DNA of 64,000 bases from Mycosphaerelloides madeirae (lineage: Eukaryota; Ascomycota; Dothideomycetes; Mycosphaerellales; Mycosphaerellaceae): the NCBI GenBank assembly GCA_002785995.1, contig NHNV01000004.1:496001-560000 (forward strand), in the 5' to 3' direction. How positions within the stretch are numbered: the stretch's first letter is position 1; the number at the start of each line of letters is the position of its first letter. Position numbers and translations under genes: made by a program. The notes under the pieces were generated by a model, which worked only from the letters and a program-made list of their open reading frames with translations, had not been told where the DNA came from and searched no databases. Shown one piece after another: positions 32,590-44,099 of this stretch.

Positions 32590-34518
32590 TTTTCAACTAC
32601 ATTCTGCGGCAAGCAGCACAGGTGCAGATAGACCCGCTGCCTACTCTGCCTAGAGACAGGTATTCAAACGCGTGTATCATTTACGACTAAAATTGAGAAT
32701 TTCACGATGATCATGACCGATTTATTCACCTTGCGTTCCCAAACCCCAAGATAATCGATACTCGCTTACCTAAATGGAGTGAGTCTCTCCAATTTCTAGA
32801 TAGTATCCATGGCCCGTAGAAGTACGACCTACGGCAGTTTACGGCTGCAGCATAGAGATTAGAGCCGCGATATGTGCTCTCGGTTAAATTTATTCACCTA
32901 CTCGGCTGAAATCGGCCGAATTTCGCATGTGCCTTCAGGAACTCTGTCTCTTTCTCGCTCCCTACAAAGCATACTAAGCCGCTCAGTCAGACTACAGAAA
33001 TTTCAGCTGACGTTCTCCAGAGAGACGGTTTGCGACTATAACTGAATTTATTCACTTTCTCGGCCTAAACTAGCGTACATTTGCACGTGATAGCAGTTTT
33101 CTATATCTCCTTCGCTCTCTACAAGCTCTACCAAGCCATCGAACTGATATGCAGGCCACTAAACACACAATCTTGCAGAGAAACATATCTATTTTCAAAG
33201 AGATGTCGGGAAGCAGAAACTCGCCGCAAATTGTCAAGAACAATTTGTTCCAATCCTTCAGCGATTGTCTACGGCATGCAGGATAACTCCATATGAACAT
33301 GCGACAACTTCGCTGGAGAAAACATCAAGAACCGAGTCAGTTTACGGAGGAGTTTTGGGGAGGAGTAAAATCACCGCAAAATAAGTATTTCGAATCTGTA
33401 TTGACCTTCCACAGCACGCAGTATAACTATGGACCAATCTGCGATGCCTTCGCTAGAGAGACGCATAGGGGAAGCCCCTCCCATTCTGCTTACTCTCTCC
33501 ACCAACGACTTCGTCTATGCAATGCTACAAGAACACAGACCTTTGAGATTGAAAGTTCTACGCGAGACGAGTTCATTCACTACGCCCTCCCAAACCAGCA
33601 TGATTCTCGCGGGTGGAGCCAGATCTCCTGAGCCCCCTCGTTCGTAACATTCTACTCGAATTACACTTAATTATCATCATTCTGAGGACGTCCTCCGCAA
33701 CTTCATGGACGCAACCATAGCTGCCGCTCTCGTCACACCCACCACCGGTCCGGCCGCGCTAGAGACGATTGACGGCTACGCTAATGGTACAATTATTACT
33801 GTTATTGTCTCCGGGCTGTACGCCGAGTCATTGGTGTACGCACTTAAGATGCCAAATTCTTCGGACTTGCACTTCGCTCGCGCCTCTTCCATCGACGACT
33901 GGGTCACAGACCACTCGGACTGCACATCGTGTTCGAGGCGTGTTCATTCACTTTCTTCCCAAACCAGCAAAAATTCCTGACGTAGAGTCAGCTCTCCCTA
34001 TTTCTCTCATCCATAACAGCCTCTTCTATGCCAACCAACCAAAACACAGACCGCTCGGACTGTCCATAGTACTCGAGATGAATCTATCCTTTACCGTCCT
34101 AAATGAACATGTGTAGCCTGTTCTCTTTACCCTTCTCATCGCTAACAACCCCTTCCTATGCAATACAAGCAAACCATAGGCCGTCCAGATTCTTTATCGT
34201 ATTCGAGACGAATCCGCGTTTCCTGTCACAAATCAGCATGTATAGCCCTTTCCCTCACATACCTCCTCCCCAAACCTCCAAGCCATGCCATGCAGACGTT
34301 CCACAGATGACCAAACGAACGAGAGCACAGAGAGACACTTCATAGCACAGCATTTCTCATTCACAGAATACCCATCTCTCAAAGAAATCCCATCCCAACT
34401 GGTCCCATAGAAAAAGGTATAATTGGTATCCCCAGACCCAAAACCAAAAACCCCTTAAATAGGCAGCCAAATTCAACGATAGCACCCGAAAAGAAAACAA
34501 GTCGTTCTTGCACAGCGG
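32590..34518. repeat. Field of degenerate repeats, unit about 130-140 bp
   Basis: No gene is recognised in this 1.9-kb stretch. From about 32690 to 34260 it is made of related, diverged units. The motif TTTATTCAC or GTTCATTCAC recurs at 32721, 32889, 33047, 33571 and 33942; CCAAACCAGCA at about 33590 and 33960; CACAGACC[A/G]CTCGGACTG at 33905 and 34045; and a CGAGA[C/T]GA(AT) box near 33563, 33935, 34072 and 34203. The last three units are spaced about 131-140 bp. It may be a decayed tandem array or a worn-out transposon-derived satellite. Confidence 0.6.
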
Positions 34519-35769
34519 TCAAGCATTGGTATGGCTCCTCGGCGGCTCTCTGATATCCTCTCCACTCACAGGGCTACTCAAGCCTGTGCTCCTCACACTG
34601 CTCAGATCCCCACTCGCCGTCTTGCGCAGCGCTTGCCTCATCGTCTCAATCGTCAGCTCGCCGTGCTGGGATCCCGCACTCCCGATCCCGATGCTCCGTA
34701 CAGGGCTCTGCTCCGTATGCGTTATGGCCGCAGCATCGATATTGACGCCTGGGGGTGGCGTTGCCAAGCCACCACTCTTCGTTGATACCGGCGAACGGGG
34801 CGAGCGCAGAGGCGAAGCTGCGCGGTGGCCGTCCTGCTGGAGGAAGCTGGGTGGCAAGCTAGACATGTGCGTGCTATCTCTGTTTCCAGCCTCGCCGAAG
34901 GAAGCGGCGAGTTGCTGGTTATGCTCGCTCTGCACAATGTCTTTGAAGGAGATGAAGCTCAGTCTTCGCACGTCGTTGGGGTCTAGTTGTCCGTAGTTGC
35001 TTGCGCCGTCGTCTTCGGCTCCGGTTCCGTGTAAGCTGGATGCCGCCTCGCTTTCTTCAGACTTGTGGTGCTGTAGGATAGGCGCAATTGGAGAGTTCAT
35101 CTGCGATAGTAACTCTGCGTGGGTGGCCGAGCTTTCTAGGACAGTCGCTGCTGCAGGCTGGTGTGAAGCCGACATGACGATCTCTACTTCGTCGGGATTC
35201 AACGAGTCGCTGGTGATGGCTTGCGCTGAGGCCTCTAGTGCTGGTGGGATCGAGTCCTCAGTCATGACGTGAGAGGGCATGTGGGCTGGAGTCAACTCGT
35301 TGCCCAGCGTCGAGATTGGAATGGGCTCCTGGACGTTACGCTCAAAGATCTCGGACGAGGCAGGACTGTGTAGTCTCGGCGAACTGGACCGCAGTCGCGA
35401 GGGCGAGGCAGCCATCGCTGAAGGCAGAGGGTGTCGTTGCGGCGAAAGGGGAATGGGCTGAGGTTTCGCCTTGGGGTCGCCTGGTTGCTGCTTGACACCC
35501 AGAGTAGGAGCTGAGGTGGGAGCGTCCATACTGCTCGAGCTGGCCGCTTGTTTCTCCTCTTTCTTCTTCCCGAGACCGAACAAGATTCGTTTCCCTGCTT
35601 TGGTGCCCTTCTCTTCAGGCTCTTTCGACTCCTCTCCGGCGGCTTGCAGGACCTGTCGCTGGGCAGAGGTGATCAAGGGGGTTGAGGAGTTATGCGGCGA
35701 GATGTTGGAGCTCGTATTGAGAGTTGTCGTGGTCGTGGTCGTGGAGGGATCCTGGTGGGGCGGCGGCAT
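34519..35769 (-). CDS. Low-complexity Ser/Pro-rich protein of unknown function
   Basis: Intronless, ATG at 35769, 416 residues. Mostly disordered: a poly-Thr run near the start, a basic patch GKRILFGLGKKKEEK at about 60-75, many Ser-Pro sites, and acidic stretches. Two segments look like conserved short motifs: DPNDVRRLSFISFKDIVQSEH near residues 265-285 and LTIETMRQALRKTASGDLSS near 370-390. The density of SP/TP sites suggests regulation by proline-directed kinases. I believe similar proteins occur across filamentous ascomycetes, but I cannot name a function. No signal peptide or membrane segment. Confidence 0.75.
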   Translation of the reverse strand: MPPPHQDPSTTTTTTTLNTSSNISPHNSSTPLITSAQRQVLQAAGEESKEPEEKGTKAGKRILFGLGKKKEEKQAASSSSMDAPTSAPTLGVKQQPGDPKAKPQPIPLSPQRHPLPSAMAASPSRLRSSSPRLHSPASSEIFERNVQEPIPISTLGNELTPAHMPSHVMTEDSIPPALEASAQAITSDSLNPDEVEIVMSASHQPAAATVLESSATHAELLSQMNSPIAPILQHHKSEESEAASSLHGTGAEDDGASNYGQLDPNDVRRLSFISFKDIVQSEHNQQLAASFGEAGNRDSTHMSSLPPSFLQQDGHRAASPLRSPRSPVSTKSGGLATPPPGVNIDAAAITHTEQSPVRSIGIGSAGSQHGELTIETMRQALRKTASGDLSSVRSTGLSSPVSGEDIREPPRSHTNA

Positions 35770-36295
35770 TACCCTCTAGCAGAGCATATCCCCACCTCCG
35801 ACGAAGAAGCTATTTTGCACTGCGTTTGAAGGGGGTTGCGTGTGACGGCCTGAAATTGCCGCAGACGTTCTTGCGGTATTCTATTCGTGGCGGCGAAGCG
35901 AGCGCCCAACAGATGAGGCAAAGGTAATGTGACGGATGTTGTTGGTTGGGGTGTCGCTGCTTGCTCAATGCGTGCGTGCGTGGCTTGCAGACAACAATTG
36001 GAAGGGCGTTGTTGGCAGGTCTTACAATCGTGGCACCCTCGTCGTCGTTCTCCTTCTGCAGCTCCAGCAAGACAATCGAACAATGTTCGCAGTCACGAGA
36101 AATGCAACACGGAAGAACGAGCGTTGTGGATCCCTCTCCTCAGAACAAGAAGCTGAAACACTTGCGGGAGTCGCTAGTAGTGAGATGACGCCGCATCGTT
36201 CGAGTCCCTGACAATCCTCCTTCCCCCAACCCCGAAACGTTCATCACACGCCTCACTCTCCTCTTCTCCTCTCCTCTTCTCCTCTTCTCTTCTCA
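35770..36295. other. Intergenic region with pyrimidine tract
   Basis: 526 bp upstream of the unknown Ser/Pro-rich gene. The right end, about 36248-36298, is a CTCCTCTTCTC-type polypyrimidine tract lying at the 3' edge of the next small ORF. No coding signal. Confidence 0.5.
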
Positions 36296-36619
36296 TCACG
36301 AGACCGCCTCGTTCTCCGCTCCTTCATCATCATCATTCGCCGTCCACACACGGATCTCCGGCACAGGAACAGGAGCAGGAGCATCAGACTTTTGTGGCTC
36401 CGCTGCCCTAGGCGTGAACAGCTCGGTACTCAGCACCAACACGCTCGGAAGCACACAAGCCGCTGCCACCGTCTTCGCGCGGGAGCGTGATTGAGCCATG
36501 AAAGCGAAAGCGTATTGCTCGGACTCCTGTGGTCGTTCCCGATGAGTGCTTGTTTCGGTACGGGTATGTTGTTGAGGTTGATGTTGTTCTTGCTCAGGTG
36601 TTGTGTTTGAGGAAGACAT
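36296..36619 (-). CDS. Small hypothetical protein, 107 residues
   Basis: The ATG at 36619 has a good context (CACCATGTC). The N-terminal 40 residues are Gln/Glu/Thr-rich and disordered; a short hydrophobic stretch AAACVLPSVLVLSTELF at about 52-69 could be a single membrane segment; then comes a Pro-rich part and an acidic end (DDDEGAEN). No family recognised. Upstream DNA (36620-36915) is short and also serves the P450 3' end. Moderately likely to be a gene because of the start context and membrane-like segment, but it has no known relative. Confidence 0.4.
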   Translation of the reverse strand: MSSSNTTPEQEQHQPQQHTRTETSTHRERPQESEQYAFAFMAQSRSRAKTVAAACVLPSVLVLSTELFTPRAAEPQKSDAPAPVPVPEIRVWTANDDDEGAENEAVS

Positions 36620-36915
36620 GGTGATTGTGATGGATGATACTGGAGATACTCATCTGTCTCCGTAGGACGTATTTATCTTCTGGCCGGATCTACTACTCAT
36701 CATGCTCCTTGGCTGGAGTAAGCATCAGCCCGAACGAACTTCGTCAGCTCCTTAGGTCGTTTGGCTCGGCAGCTGAGCCTCATTTTACGACACCGACATG
36801 CTCGTAGAGCGCATACTGCAAAGAGAGTCATCATTTCATTCGCACTACTGGGTATATCGGAACGCCAAACGAACAGGCACCATGAAACCACCACCAATAC
36901 ACAAGCCAAACGCCT

Positions 36916-38575
36916 TTACTCCCCCGCCCATTTGCCCTCAGGAATCACAACAATCTCGTTCCCCTCCCTCGCCCTTCTACGCTTCACCTTAACATCCACG
37001 CCACGCTGATGATAGAACCACGCCGCAGTCGTCGTCCACTCCTTCTCCTCCGGCCCACATCCCTCAAACTCAAAGTCCCTTAGAATAGTCGGTAGAAGCT
37101 TATACATCTCTATATTCGTGATGTTTTTCCCGATACAGATCCGCGGTCCATACCCAAACTGCAGCATGTGGCGATCCATATAATCGGCACGGTCCTTGCC
37201 GTCGCGGGTCCAGCGTTCGGGAATGAAGATGTCTGCGTCTTCGCCGAAAACGGCCTTGTCGAAGGAGACGGCGTTTTGGTTCATCATTACGCCGTAGCCT
37301 GCGGGGAGGTATTCGCCGCAGACTGTCGCGCCGCCTTGGGGGACAACGCGAGGGAGGCCGGTGCCGAGGGAGCTGTGCATGCGCATTGCTTCGCGAACGA
37401 CTGAGTGCAGGTAAGGTAGTTTGATACCGTCAGTGTATCGGACTGGGTAGCTCAGTCGGCTTGCCTCGAAGGCCTCTTCGATTTCTTGTCGAAGTTTGGC
37501 GAGGACGGCTGGGTACTTGTGCCTGGTGAGAATGTTAGCAGGCTGCTTAGGTAGACGAGTCTGAAATGCCCTACAAGAAGTAAAAGACACTCGTCAATGA
37601 GATGGCAGTCGTGTCGCTGCCTGCCCAGATCATCGTCCAGATCTCGATCGTAACGTCTTTGACATTCCAATATTTCTTCGGGTCCGGGTCATCATTGACG
37701 AGGTCCAGCAGTCGATTCAGAAGGTCGTTCGCATTACGATTCTTCTCAGACGCTCTTTCTTGAAGTCTTTGATTGACAGCAGCATGCGCCTGCTTGATAA
37801 CCTGAAAGAAACCGTTGGCACCAACCCGCGTAGAAGGCCAAAACATCTCTGCGACGAAGAACAGATTGCGGAAGCCCCAGGGAACGCTTGTATTGGAACC
37901 GGCGGGAGCTGCCATCGTTGTCATGAGTTGACACCAGCTATTGTAGTCGATGTTGTCCCTGAGGAAACCGAAACCACCTTTGCGACCATAAAAGATCTCG
38001 CCGATCATATCAAAAGTGTATTTGCGCAGCCACGTCGCCATATCGCAGACTTCTCCAGACTCTGCCATCTGCTCCATGCGGTCATAGAAGAGGGCAATCA
38101 CCCTGTCAACACAGGGCTCGTACTGCAGAATTGATCCCTGGGTATACAGCGGCGCAACAATTCGGCGTCGAATAGCATGTTTCCTCTCATCGCGCTCCTC
38201 GAAAAGTCCCAGTCGTTTGGAGATACCGCTCTCGAAACCAGAGTAGAATTTGTCTTTTGGGAAGACGTTGTTGGGGCCGTAGATTGGCTCTATGGCAGCT
38301 GGGTCTGATACCTGAACTTGGTTTGGCGAGATCCGCACCCACGGCCCATATTTTTGATGGAGTTGCAAACCGGTATCCTGAGCTCGAGCGAAGCGAGCGG
38401 CGCGCCAGTACCAGAGCGGGGTGATCGAAGCCCAGAATGGTCCCGGGAAGCGTCTGTATGGGTGCAAGAAGCGGTTGTAGAAGGCGCAACCCAGACAGTA
38501 GGCCACAAACGTGAGGCCAGCGAGCTTGAATATGGCCGCGATGTCGACCTGCTCGAGTACTCCGGCTATCTGCAT
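36916..38575 (-). CDS. Cytochrome P450 monooxygenase
   Basis: Microsomal haem-thiolate monooxygenase. Two exons, 38575-37575 and 37522-36916, with a 52-bp intron (GTAGGG..CCAG, branch GCTAAC) joining VFYFL|HKYPAV, give 535 residues. The start is the ATG at 38575 (MQIAGVLEQVDI), directly followed by a membrane anchor (AGLTFVAYCLGCAF) and a Pro-rich hinge (RFPGPFWA). Conserved parts are the I-helix AGSDTT, the ExxR pair E378/R381, PERW, and the haem loop FGYGPRICIG with ligand C463. Overall it resembles fungal pisatin-demethylase-like P450s (CYP57 and relatives), but the substrate cannot be told from sequence. Neighbours are not biosynthetic genes, so a role in detoxification or single-step oxidation is as likely as secondary metabolism. 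Confidence 0.92.
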
Positions 38576-40439
38576 GATGGCGGTGTCCGCCGTGCAATGC
38601 ACCGCCGCAGAGTGGACGTGGAGTTGATGAAGTGTTTGATGTGAAGTGAAAGAGGTGGAGGAGTCGTTGACCGTTGTGGACAATGCTTTAAGCTTGCCAG
38701 GCTAGGCCGTGTCGAACCTGTCCTAATGCGATTCGGCACCGATCGTCACCTCTCAAAAGAGCAGGTGCGCCAAGCGAGATGTACTTCTAAAGTTCTTCGG
38801 TAGCGAGCATGGTGTTTCGCATCTGACATGAGTACGCAGTCGTTTGCAAAGAGTGTCCTACCATTCATTCACTTCGCAACCTGCCTGTGCCACCAGACCA
38901 AGCCAAAATGGGAAAAGACTAGAGATGGTGGGAAAATGGACCAAAGAGTGAAGCCTGCGGTTCACAGTCGCTAGCGTTTGCACCATCTGAAGCTGCCCAT
39001 GTCGTTGTGACAAGGCACTTGCTGTAAGTTCGTTCTCGGAACTGTTCAAAAAGTGCCGCGAAACGCATGTTGATTTTGCTGAAGAAAAGTAATGAAGCTC
39101 GAGGGACCAATCTTACCGCAGAACAGTCGAGCTCATTCCCGTCCAACCCGAATATCAGAATCGTAATTGAGCGAGATCCAGCAAAGGCTTGGACCTCTTT
39201 GCGCACCCTTCGGGATCGACATCGACGTGGACGCTGTGGCAACAGTGTAGGATGTCCATTCCAAGTTCCTCCGATGTTGAAGTTCGTCCATGACGAAAGT
39301 TGGATGAAGGATGATTGCCTCTAAAGGGGAAGAACGTGTACCATCAGTCCTCAATTATATGCTTTGATGAGGTGCTGATGCTTTCGTTCCTTGCATGGAT
39401 CTGTTCTGTCTTCACCGCCATCTGGGATTATGTCGGCCAGCCCGCACAGCGCAACAGCTGCAAAGGAAGCGGCGAGGAGCGCGGTAGTCATTCCAGGCAT
39501 GCATCCCATCACATCCACCAAACGCATCCCGATTCCGCCACACCACAATCCTCGAATCCAATCAAGCTGCCAAAAGGATGCATCGTGACGCAATGAAGGC
39601 TGGCATCCCGGCAGCGCATCTGCGTTCTGGACCTGGCGCCAGCGCATTTGAAGTGGGCGTATCGAATGGCATGGCAGCAGGCTCACGGCAGCGAATAGCG
39701 AACACATGGCCAGCCGATGGGGGAGTGTGTCCGTAATGGCATCAACGCGTTATGCGCGTGGTGGACCACGAGGGTGGGATCGCTGCCCGGCGACGGATTT
39801 CCTTCAAAATAAGTGTCTCGCCGCAAGTCCGCATCTTCGAACAAGTCTTCCCTGCATCGTCTCTCCAGGAACCGCACGCAGCACGACTCGCTGCTCTGCT
39901 CCAATTTCGTCCCGCGAGCGTGTGTTAATCACCTTCTTGCACGTGCAACCGCGTCCTCTTTCTTCCGCGTACGAAGTGAAGGAACAGTGAAACCAGACCG
40001 CTGGCGACCAACGCAGTCGTTCACAAGGCCGCCAGCTCCCCTTTCTTCACGCCAGCGTTTGCCCACAGGAACCGACGTTCGTTCACTTGCCCAACGAGAT
40101 CGACATAACCCGACCAGACAACCATCTCTTCTTCTTCTGCTTCACACCCTGGCGGAGGCATCATCCTCGTCGACAACTGCATCCACCACGCCCCAGCGCC
40201 TAGCATCCTTCACTCACCTCGCCTCTCGCGTTGCCCAACTGCGCCTCACCTCCCTGCTGTAACCACACAGCAAGCGACGCAGAGTCGGAACACGTGTTGC
40301 AGCTGCACCGAATCGAAACTCTCCCTCCGCTCACGTCATCCGAGCGAATCAGCCCATTCCGGCCGCCTCCGCTGCAGCAGCACAGCTCCCTCCCCCCGCC
40401 ACCAAGGCCCCAGCCTAGTGACGCCGACTCGCTCGTCGC
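38576..40439. other. Intergenic region between divergent genes
   Basis: About 1.86 kb holding the P450 promoter on the left and the 5' leader of the glycine-zipper gene on the right. Open frames of up to 149 codons (for example 39813-40262) are C-rich and look like leader sequence rather than protein. No repeat, tRNA or TATA element stood out. Confidence 0.45.
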
Positions 40440-41801
40440 ATGGAGGCCCTCGTCGAAGGTGGTCTCGAAGCCACAAACCATCTTGTTGACAGACACTTCG
40501 AAACCGGCTGGGATAAGTATCGCAAGTGGAAGAACGGAAAGAAGGTCGACGATTCTTACACTCTATACGACGGCCCCAGAGACTCGCAGTCATCCGGCTC
40601 AAACTCCTCGGAAGGGCGAGTTACAGAGAGGCCACCACCCCAAGGTACCGCAGTGACGTCATCTGCCGGCTTTAGTGGCGGTGCTCCTCTGACCGGCTCT
40701 GTGCCTGTAGCCGCCGCTGGTGCTGCTACATACGCTGCGTCGTTAAGTAACTCTGCGGCGTATCCAGCCTCGAGGCGTAGACAACGCAACACATTACCCT
40801 CACCCGACCGTAACATCGACACCCCATCATATAGACGAGAGAGCATCCGCAGCCTGCAGCAAGAGAGTCGCCTCAGCGATCGCATCCTCAGAGACTACGA
40901 ACTCGAAGTCGACGACCCCAGGCGTGCGCCCGAGTCTGTCCTCTCATCGAAGGATTTACGACGCCTGAATCCAGACCCCAGAAGAGACAGCGCCATGTCA
41001 GGTTACAACGACAATTACGCCCAGTCGCAGTACGCTGGCGAGCGCCCTCGCTCGCAGGCTCCTCCCCGCAGCAAGTACTTCGACGACGATGCCGACAGTG
41101 ATTATGATGAGCGCTCCGGTCGCCGATACCGAGGAGGCAATGGCCGAGGATACGACGATGACGACCGTGACTACGATCGCGTTGTGGAGGAGACGGAGCG
41201 GTACAGGGGCCCGGTAGGTGCTGGACCACTTGTTGTTCGTCAACAACCTATAACGCTGTTGCTGGATTCGAAGCGCTGACTTTTGAAATAGCCTGCCAAT
41301 CGTCCCTGGGGCCAGGAACGCCGCGAGAGTTATCGCTCTGGGTACGACGGCCCATATGGCGCTGGTGCGGTAACCCAATATGGCCGCCGCTCAGATGGTG
41401 CACTTGACCGCCAGGAAGCATCATACGTCAGCCGCAAGAGCCGCGGTCGCGATCGTGAGAGGTCATACTCTCGCTCTCCGTCCGAGAGTCGCTCCAGGTC
41501 TCGTGGCGGCGGTATCAAGGAGAAGGTTGAAGATCAATTTGACCTCAGTGCTCGCGGCCTTGGTGTCGGCGTAGCTGGTGCCGTTATTGGCGGACTGGCA
41601 GGCCGGGAGTTTGGCAAGCAGCACCGCCAGCGTGACATTGCAATTGGAGCCCTTATCGGCGGTCTGGGTGCCAATTTCGCTGAGAATAAGTGGCGTGAGT
41701 GGAAGGACAACAAGGAGCGTGACCTACGGGATGGTGAAGACCGCTTCGAGGAGAGGTTTGAGGGCAGAGACTATGGCCGCAGCAGAAGCAACGTGCGGTA
41801 A
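40440..41801 (+). CDS. Arg/Ser/Tyr-rich protein with C-terminal glycine zipper
   Basis: Two exons, 40440-41213 and 41292-41801, with a phase-0 intron (GTAGGT..AATAG), encode 427 residues. The N-terminus (MEALVEGGLEATNHLVDRHF, then YRKWKNGKK) is followed by a disordered Arg/Asp/Tyr region and an RS-like stretch (RSYSRSPSESRSRSRG). Near the C-terminus GLGVGVAGAVIGGLAG and AIGALIGGLGANFAEN form two small-residue helices separated by REFGKQHRQRD, a glycine-zipper (2TM-like) hairpin that may insert in a membrane. I do not know its role. Fungal proteins with this architecture are common and uncharacterised. Another glycine-zipper protein lies at 59.6-60.6 kb but is not obviously a paralogue. Confidence 0.75.
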
Positions 41802-42254
41802 AGCAGGCAGATGGAGGAAGTTGCATATTGAGGCGTTCTTTCATCACGACAAATGCAGGCGGGTAACGAGACTCATGACATGATTGCAATGGACAGCAGT
41901 ATACAGGTAACTGAGTTGAACTTTGGGTATGCTGCGATCAATGAGGAATGAATTGCGACTTGATCCGAATGCACTTTCTTCCCGTGCTCTCTTCTCACAT
42001 TCCGAAGAAGTTGCGTTGCTGCTAGCGTGTCATGTGAACCTTCGACCAAGCGTGACTTGCGTGACGTCCAACTCCTTGTTGCCTTTCGCTATACCCATCC
42101 CACCAACGACCTATTGCCCTCTGCAATTCCTATCTCACCTACATCTAAGTTCGAGCTGCCTGCGTCAAGCACCGGCCGAAACAAAGAACTTGGAAGAGCT
42201 TCAGATCGCCGGCAGATCATAGCAGATCAGCAAACCACCACCTCCACGCCGGCG
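41802..42254. other. Intergenic region before PHO8
   Basis: 453 bp between two plus-strand genes. The phosphatase frame stays open upstream to 42027 but without an ATG before 42255. Nothing else found. Confidence 0.5.
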
Positions 42255-44099
42255 ATGGCCGCTCCCCGCGGGCAGGAGCCTCTACTCGCCCAGCGACCCT
42301 CATCACAGAATTCGGGAGAACAAGGCATCGAAGAGGAAGACGCTCTCCTAACGGGTCAGCGCACAGGGAAGAATGACACAACAAGCGCGACCAAGACTAG
42401 GCGATGGCGCGAGATAGGACTCTTCGTCTGGGCGTTGGCCGCAACAGCTGTGGTAGTGGTCCTTGCGGTATTATGGCAACACAATCAACAAACGGGACAC
42501 TCGCCTGGCGGTGGCCATTCGGGAGGCGACGGCAAAAACGGCACAGGCGGTGCAGGAAACAAGAAGAACCTCATCTTTATGGTGTCTGATGGTATGGGCC
42601 CGACGAGTCTGGCGCTTACGAGGAGTTACAGACAGTTCACGGAGCAGCTGCCGTGGGGCGAGACACTGGTACTGGATAAGCATTTGATCGGACAGAGCAG
42701 GACGCGGAGCTCGAGTTCCTTGGTCACGGATTCCGCGGCTGGTGCAACGGCCTTCTCGTGTGGACTCAAGAGTTACAATGGTGCGATCTCGGTGCTGCCA
42801 AACTTCGATCCGTGTGGCAGTGTCATGGAAGCTGCAAAGAGGATGGGATATACAACGGGACTGGTTGTCACTACTAGAATCACAGATGCCACACCTGCCG
42901 TGTTCGCTTCGCATGTCAGGAAGAGGGAGATGGAGGATGAGATTGCACTACAAATGATCGGAGAGACACATCCACTGGGCAGAATGGTGGACCTGCTGAT
43001 GGGCGGCGGACGTTGTCACTTCTTGCCCAACACTACGGATGGAAGCTGCAGGAACGACGACGTGGATGTCACCAAGGTCGCGGCGAAGAAACATAAGTGG
43101 AACTACATTAGCTCCAGGGATGACTTCAACCACTTGGGGACGACCACTGAACTGCCTCTCCTCGCGCTCTTTGCTTCCAGGGACATCCCCTACGAGATCG
43201 ATCGCAGATACCAGAATGATGTCTACCCAAGTCTGGATGAAATGACCAAGACCGCACTCAACATTCTCAGTGCTGCCACCAAGGACAGCGACAAGGGCTT
43301 CTTTATCATGATCGAGGGATCGCGGATCGACCACGCTGGCCATGCAAATGACCCGGCGGCTCAGGTCCATGAAGTGCTTGCCTACGACAAAGCCATGGCT
43401 GCCGTGCTGGATTTCATCGAGAAGGCCGATACGCCCACCGTCATGGTCTCGACATCTGACCATGAAACGGGGGGACTAGCGACCGCACGACAGCTGCACG
43501 AGGAATATCCGGACTACCTCTGGTATCCTGGCGTCCTCGCCAACGTCACACACTCAGCCGCTCAGACTTTCTACGACTACTATGCTCACTTGAAGGGCGC
43601 CTCGAAGGAGCGCACAGAATCTGAAGCTGAAGCTTCCGGGGAGAACCTTAACGCCTTCATCAAGATGCTGCTGAAGAAGAACCTGGGCATCCACGACCCC
43701 ACTCTGGACGAGATTGAGTCTTTAGTCACCCGTCCCCAGCGCTCAGCCTACACGTTCGCCGACATGGTCTCCCGCCGCGCACAAACAGGCTGGAGCACCC
43801 ACGGCCACTCCGGCGCCGACGTAAACATCTACACCTCCAACCCAGCCGCCGCCATCGCCCTCCGCGGCAACCACGAGAACACCGAAGTCGGCGAATTCCT
43901 CCGCTCATACCTCGGCCTCGACGACGAAGTCGAGAAAGTGACAAACAAGCTGCGCAAGCACATGAGCGCTCTCGCTGACGACCACCATACTTGGTTGGGT
44001 AGAATCCCGGAAGAGGACGAGCGGCTTGATGGACAGGATCACTTGGATCATTACCATGGCGACCATAAGACGAGGCGGTGTGATCTTTGTGGCATTTAG
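42255..44099 (+). CDS. PHO8: Vacuolar-type alkaline phosphatase (PHO8 family)
   Basis: Zinc/magnesium phosphomonoesterase, type II membrane protein of the vacuole. Intronless, 614 residues from the ATG at 42255. A short cytoplasmic tail with a dileucine (EPLLAQ) and an acidic LL (EEEDALL) precedes one membrane segment at about 54-74. The catalytic domain follows: metal aspartate D112 in MVSDGMG, phosphoserine S160 in VTDSAAGATA, EGSRIDHAGHAND, STSDHETGG and THGHSGADV, all standard metal ligands. A Gly-rich linker (SPGGGHSGGDGKNGTGG) lies between membrane and domain. The C-terminus is His/Asp-rich (DGQDHLDHYHGDH). Family secure; phosphate regulation by a Pho4/PalcA-like factor is expected from relatives but no site was identified here. 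Confidence 0.95.
   Translation: MAAPRGQEPLLAQRPSSQNSGEQGIEEEDALLTGQRTGKNDTTSATKTRRWREIGLFVWALAATAVVVVLAVLWQHNQQTGHSPGGGHSGGDGKNGTGGAGNKKNLIFMVSDGMGPTSLALTRSYRQFTEQLPWGETLVLDKHLIGQSRTRSSSSLVTDSAAGATAFSCGLKSYNGAISVLPNFDPCGSVMEAAKRMGYTTGLVVTTRITDATPAVFASHVRKREMEDEIALQMIGETHPLGRMVDLLMGGGRCHFLPNTTDGSCRNDDVDVTKVAAKKHKWNYISSRDDFNHLGTTTELPLLALFASRDIPYEIDRRYQNDVYPSLDEMTKTALNILSAATKDSDKGFFIMIEGSRIDHAGHANDPAAQVHEVLAYDKAMAAVLDFIEKADTPTVMVSTSDHETGGLATARQLHEEYPDYLWYPGVLANVTHSAAQTFYDYYAHLKGASKERTESEAEASGENLNAFIKMLLKKNLGIHDPTLDEIESLVTRPQRSAYTFADMVSRRAQTGWSTHGHSGADVNIYTSNPAAAIALRGNHENTEVGEFLRSYLGLDDEVEKVTNKLRKHMSALADDHHTWLGRIPEEDERLDGQDHLDHYHGDHKTRRCDLCGI

Noticed and set aside
38575..38683. Longer N-terminus for the P450
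   Set aside because: The extended frame begins with TTG, not ATG. The ATG at 38575 directly precedes the membrane anchor, as expected for microsomal P450s.
38690..38770. Possible tRNA B-box (GGTTCGA-like sequence on the minus strand near 38703)
   Set aside because: No matching A-box, acceptor stem or cloverleaf could be drawn around it.
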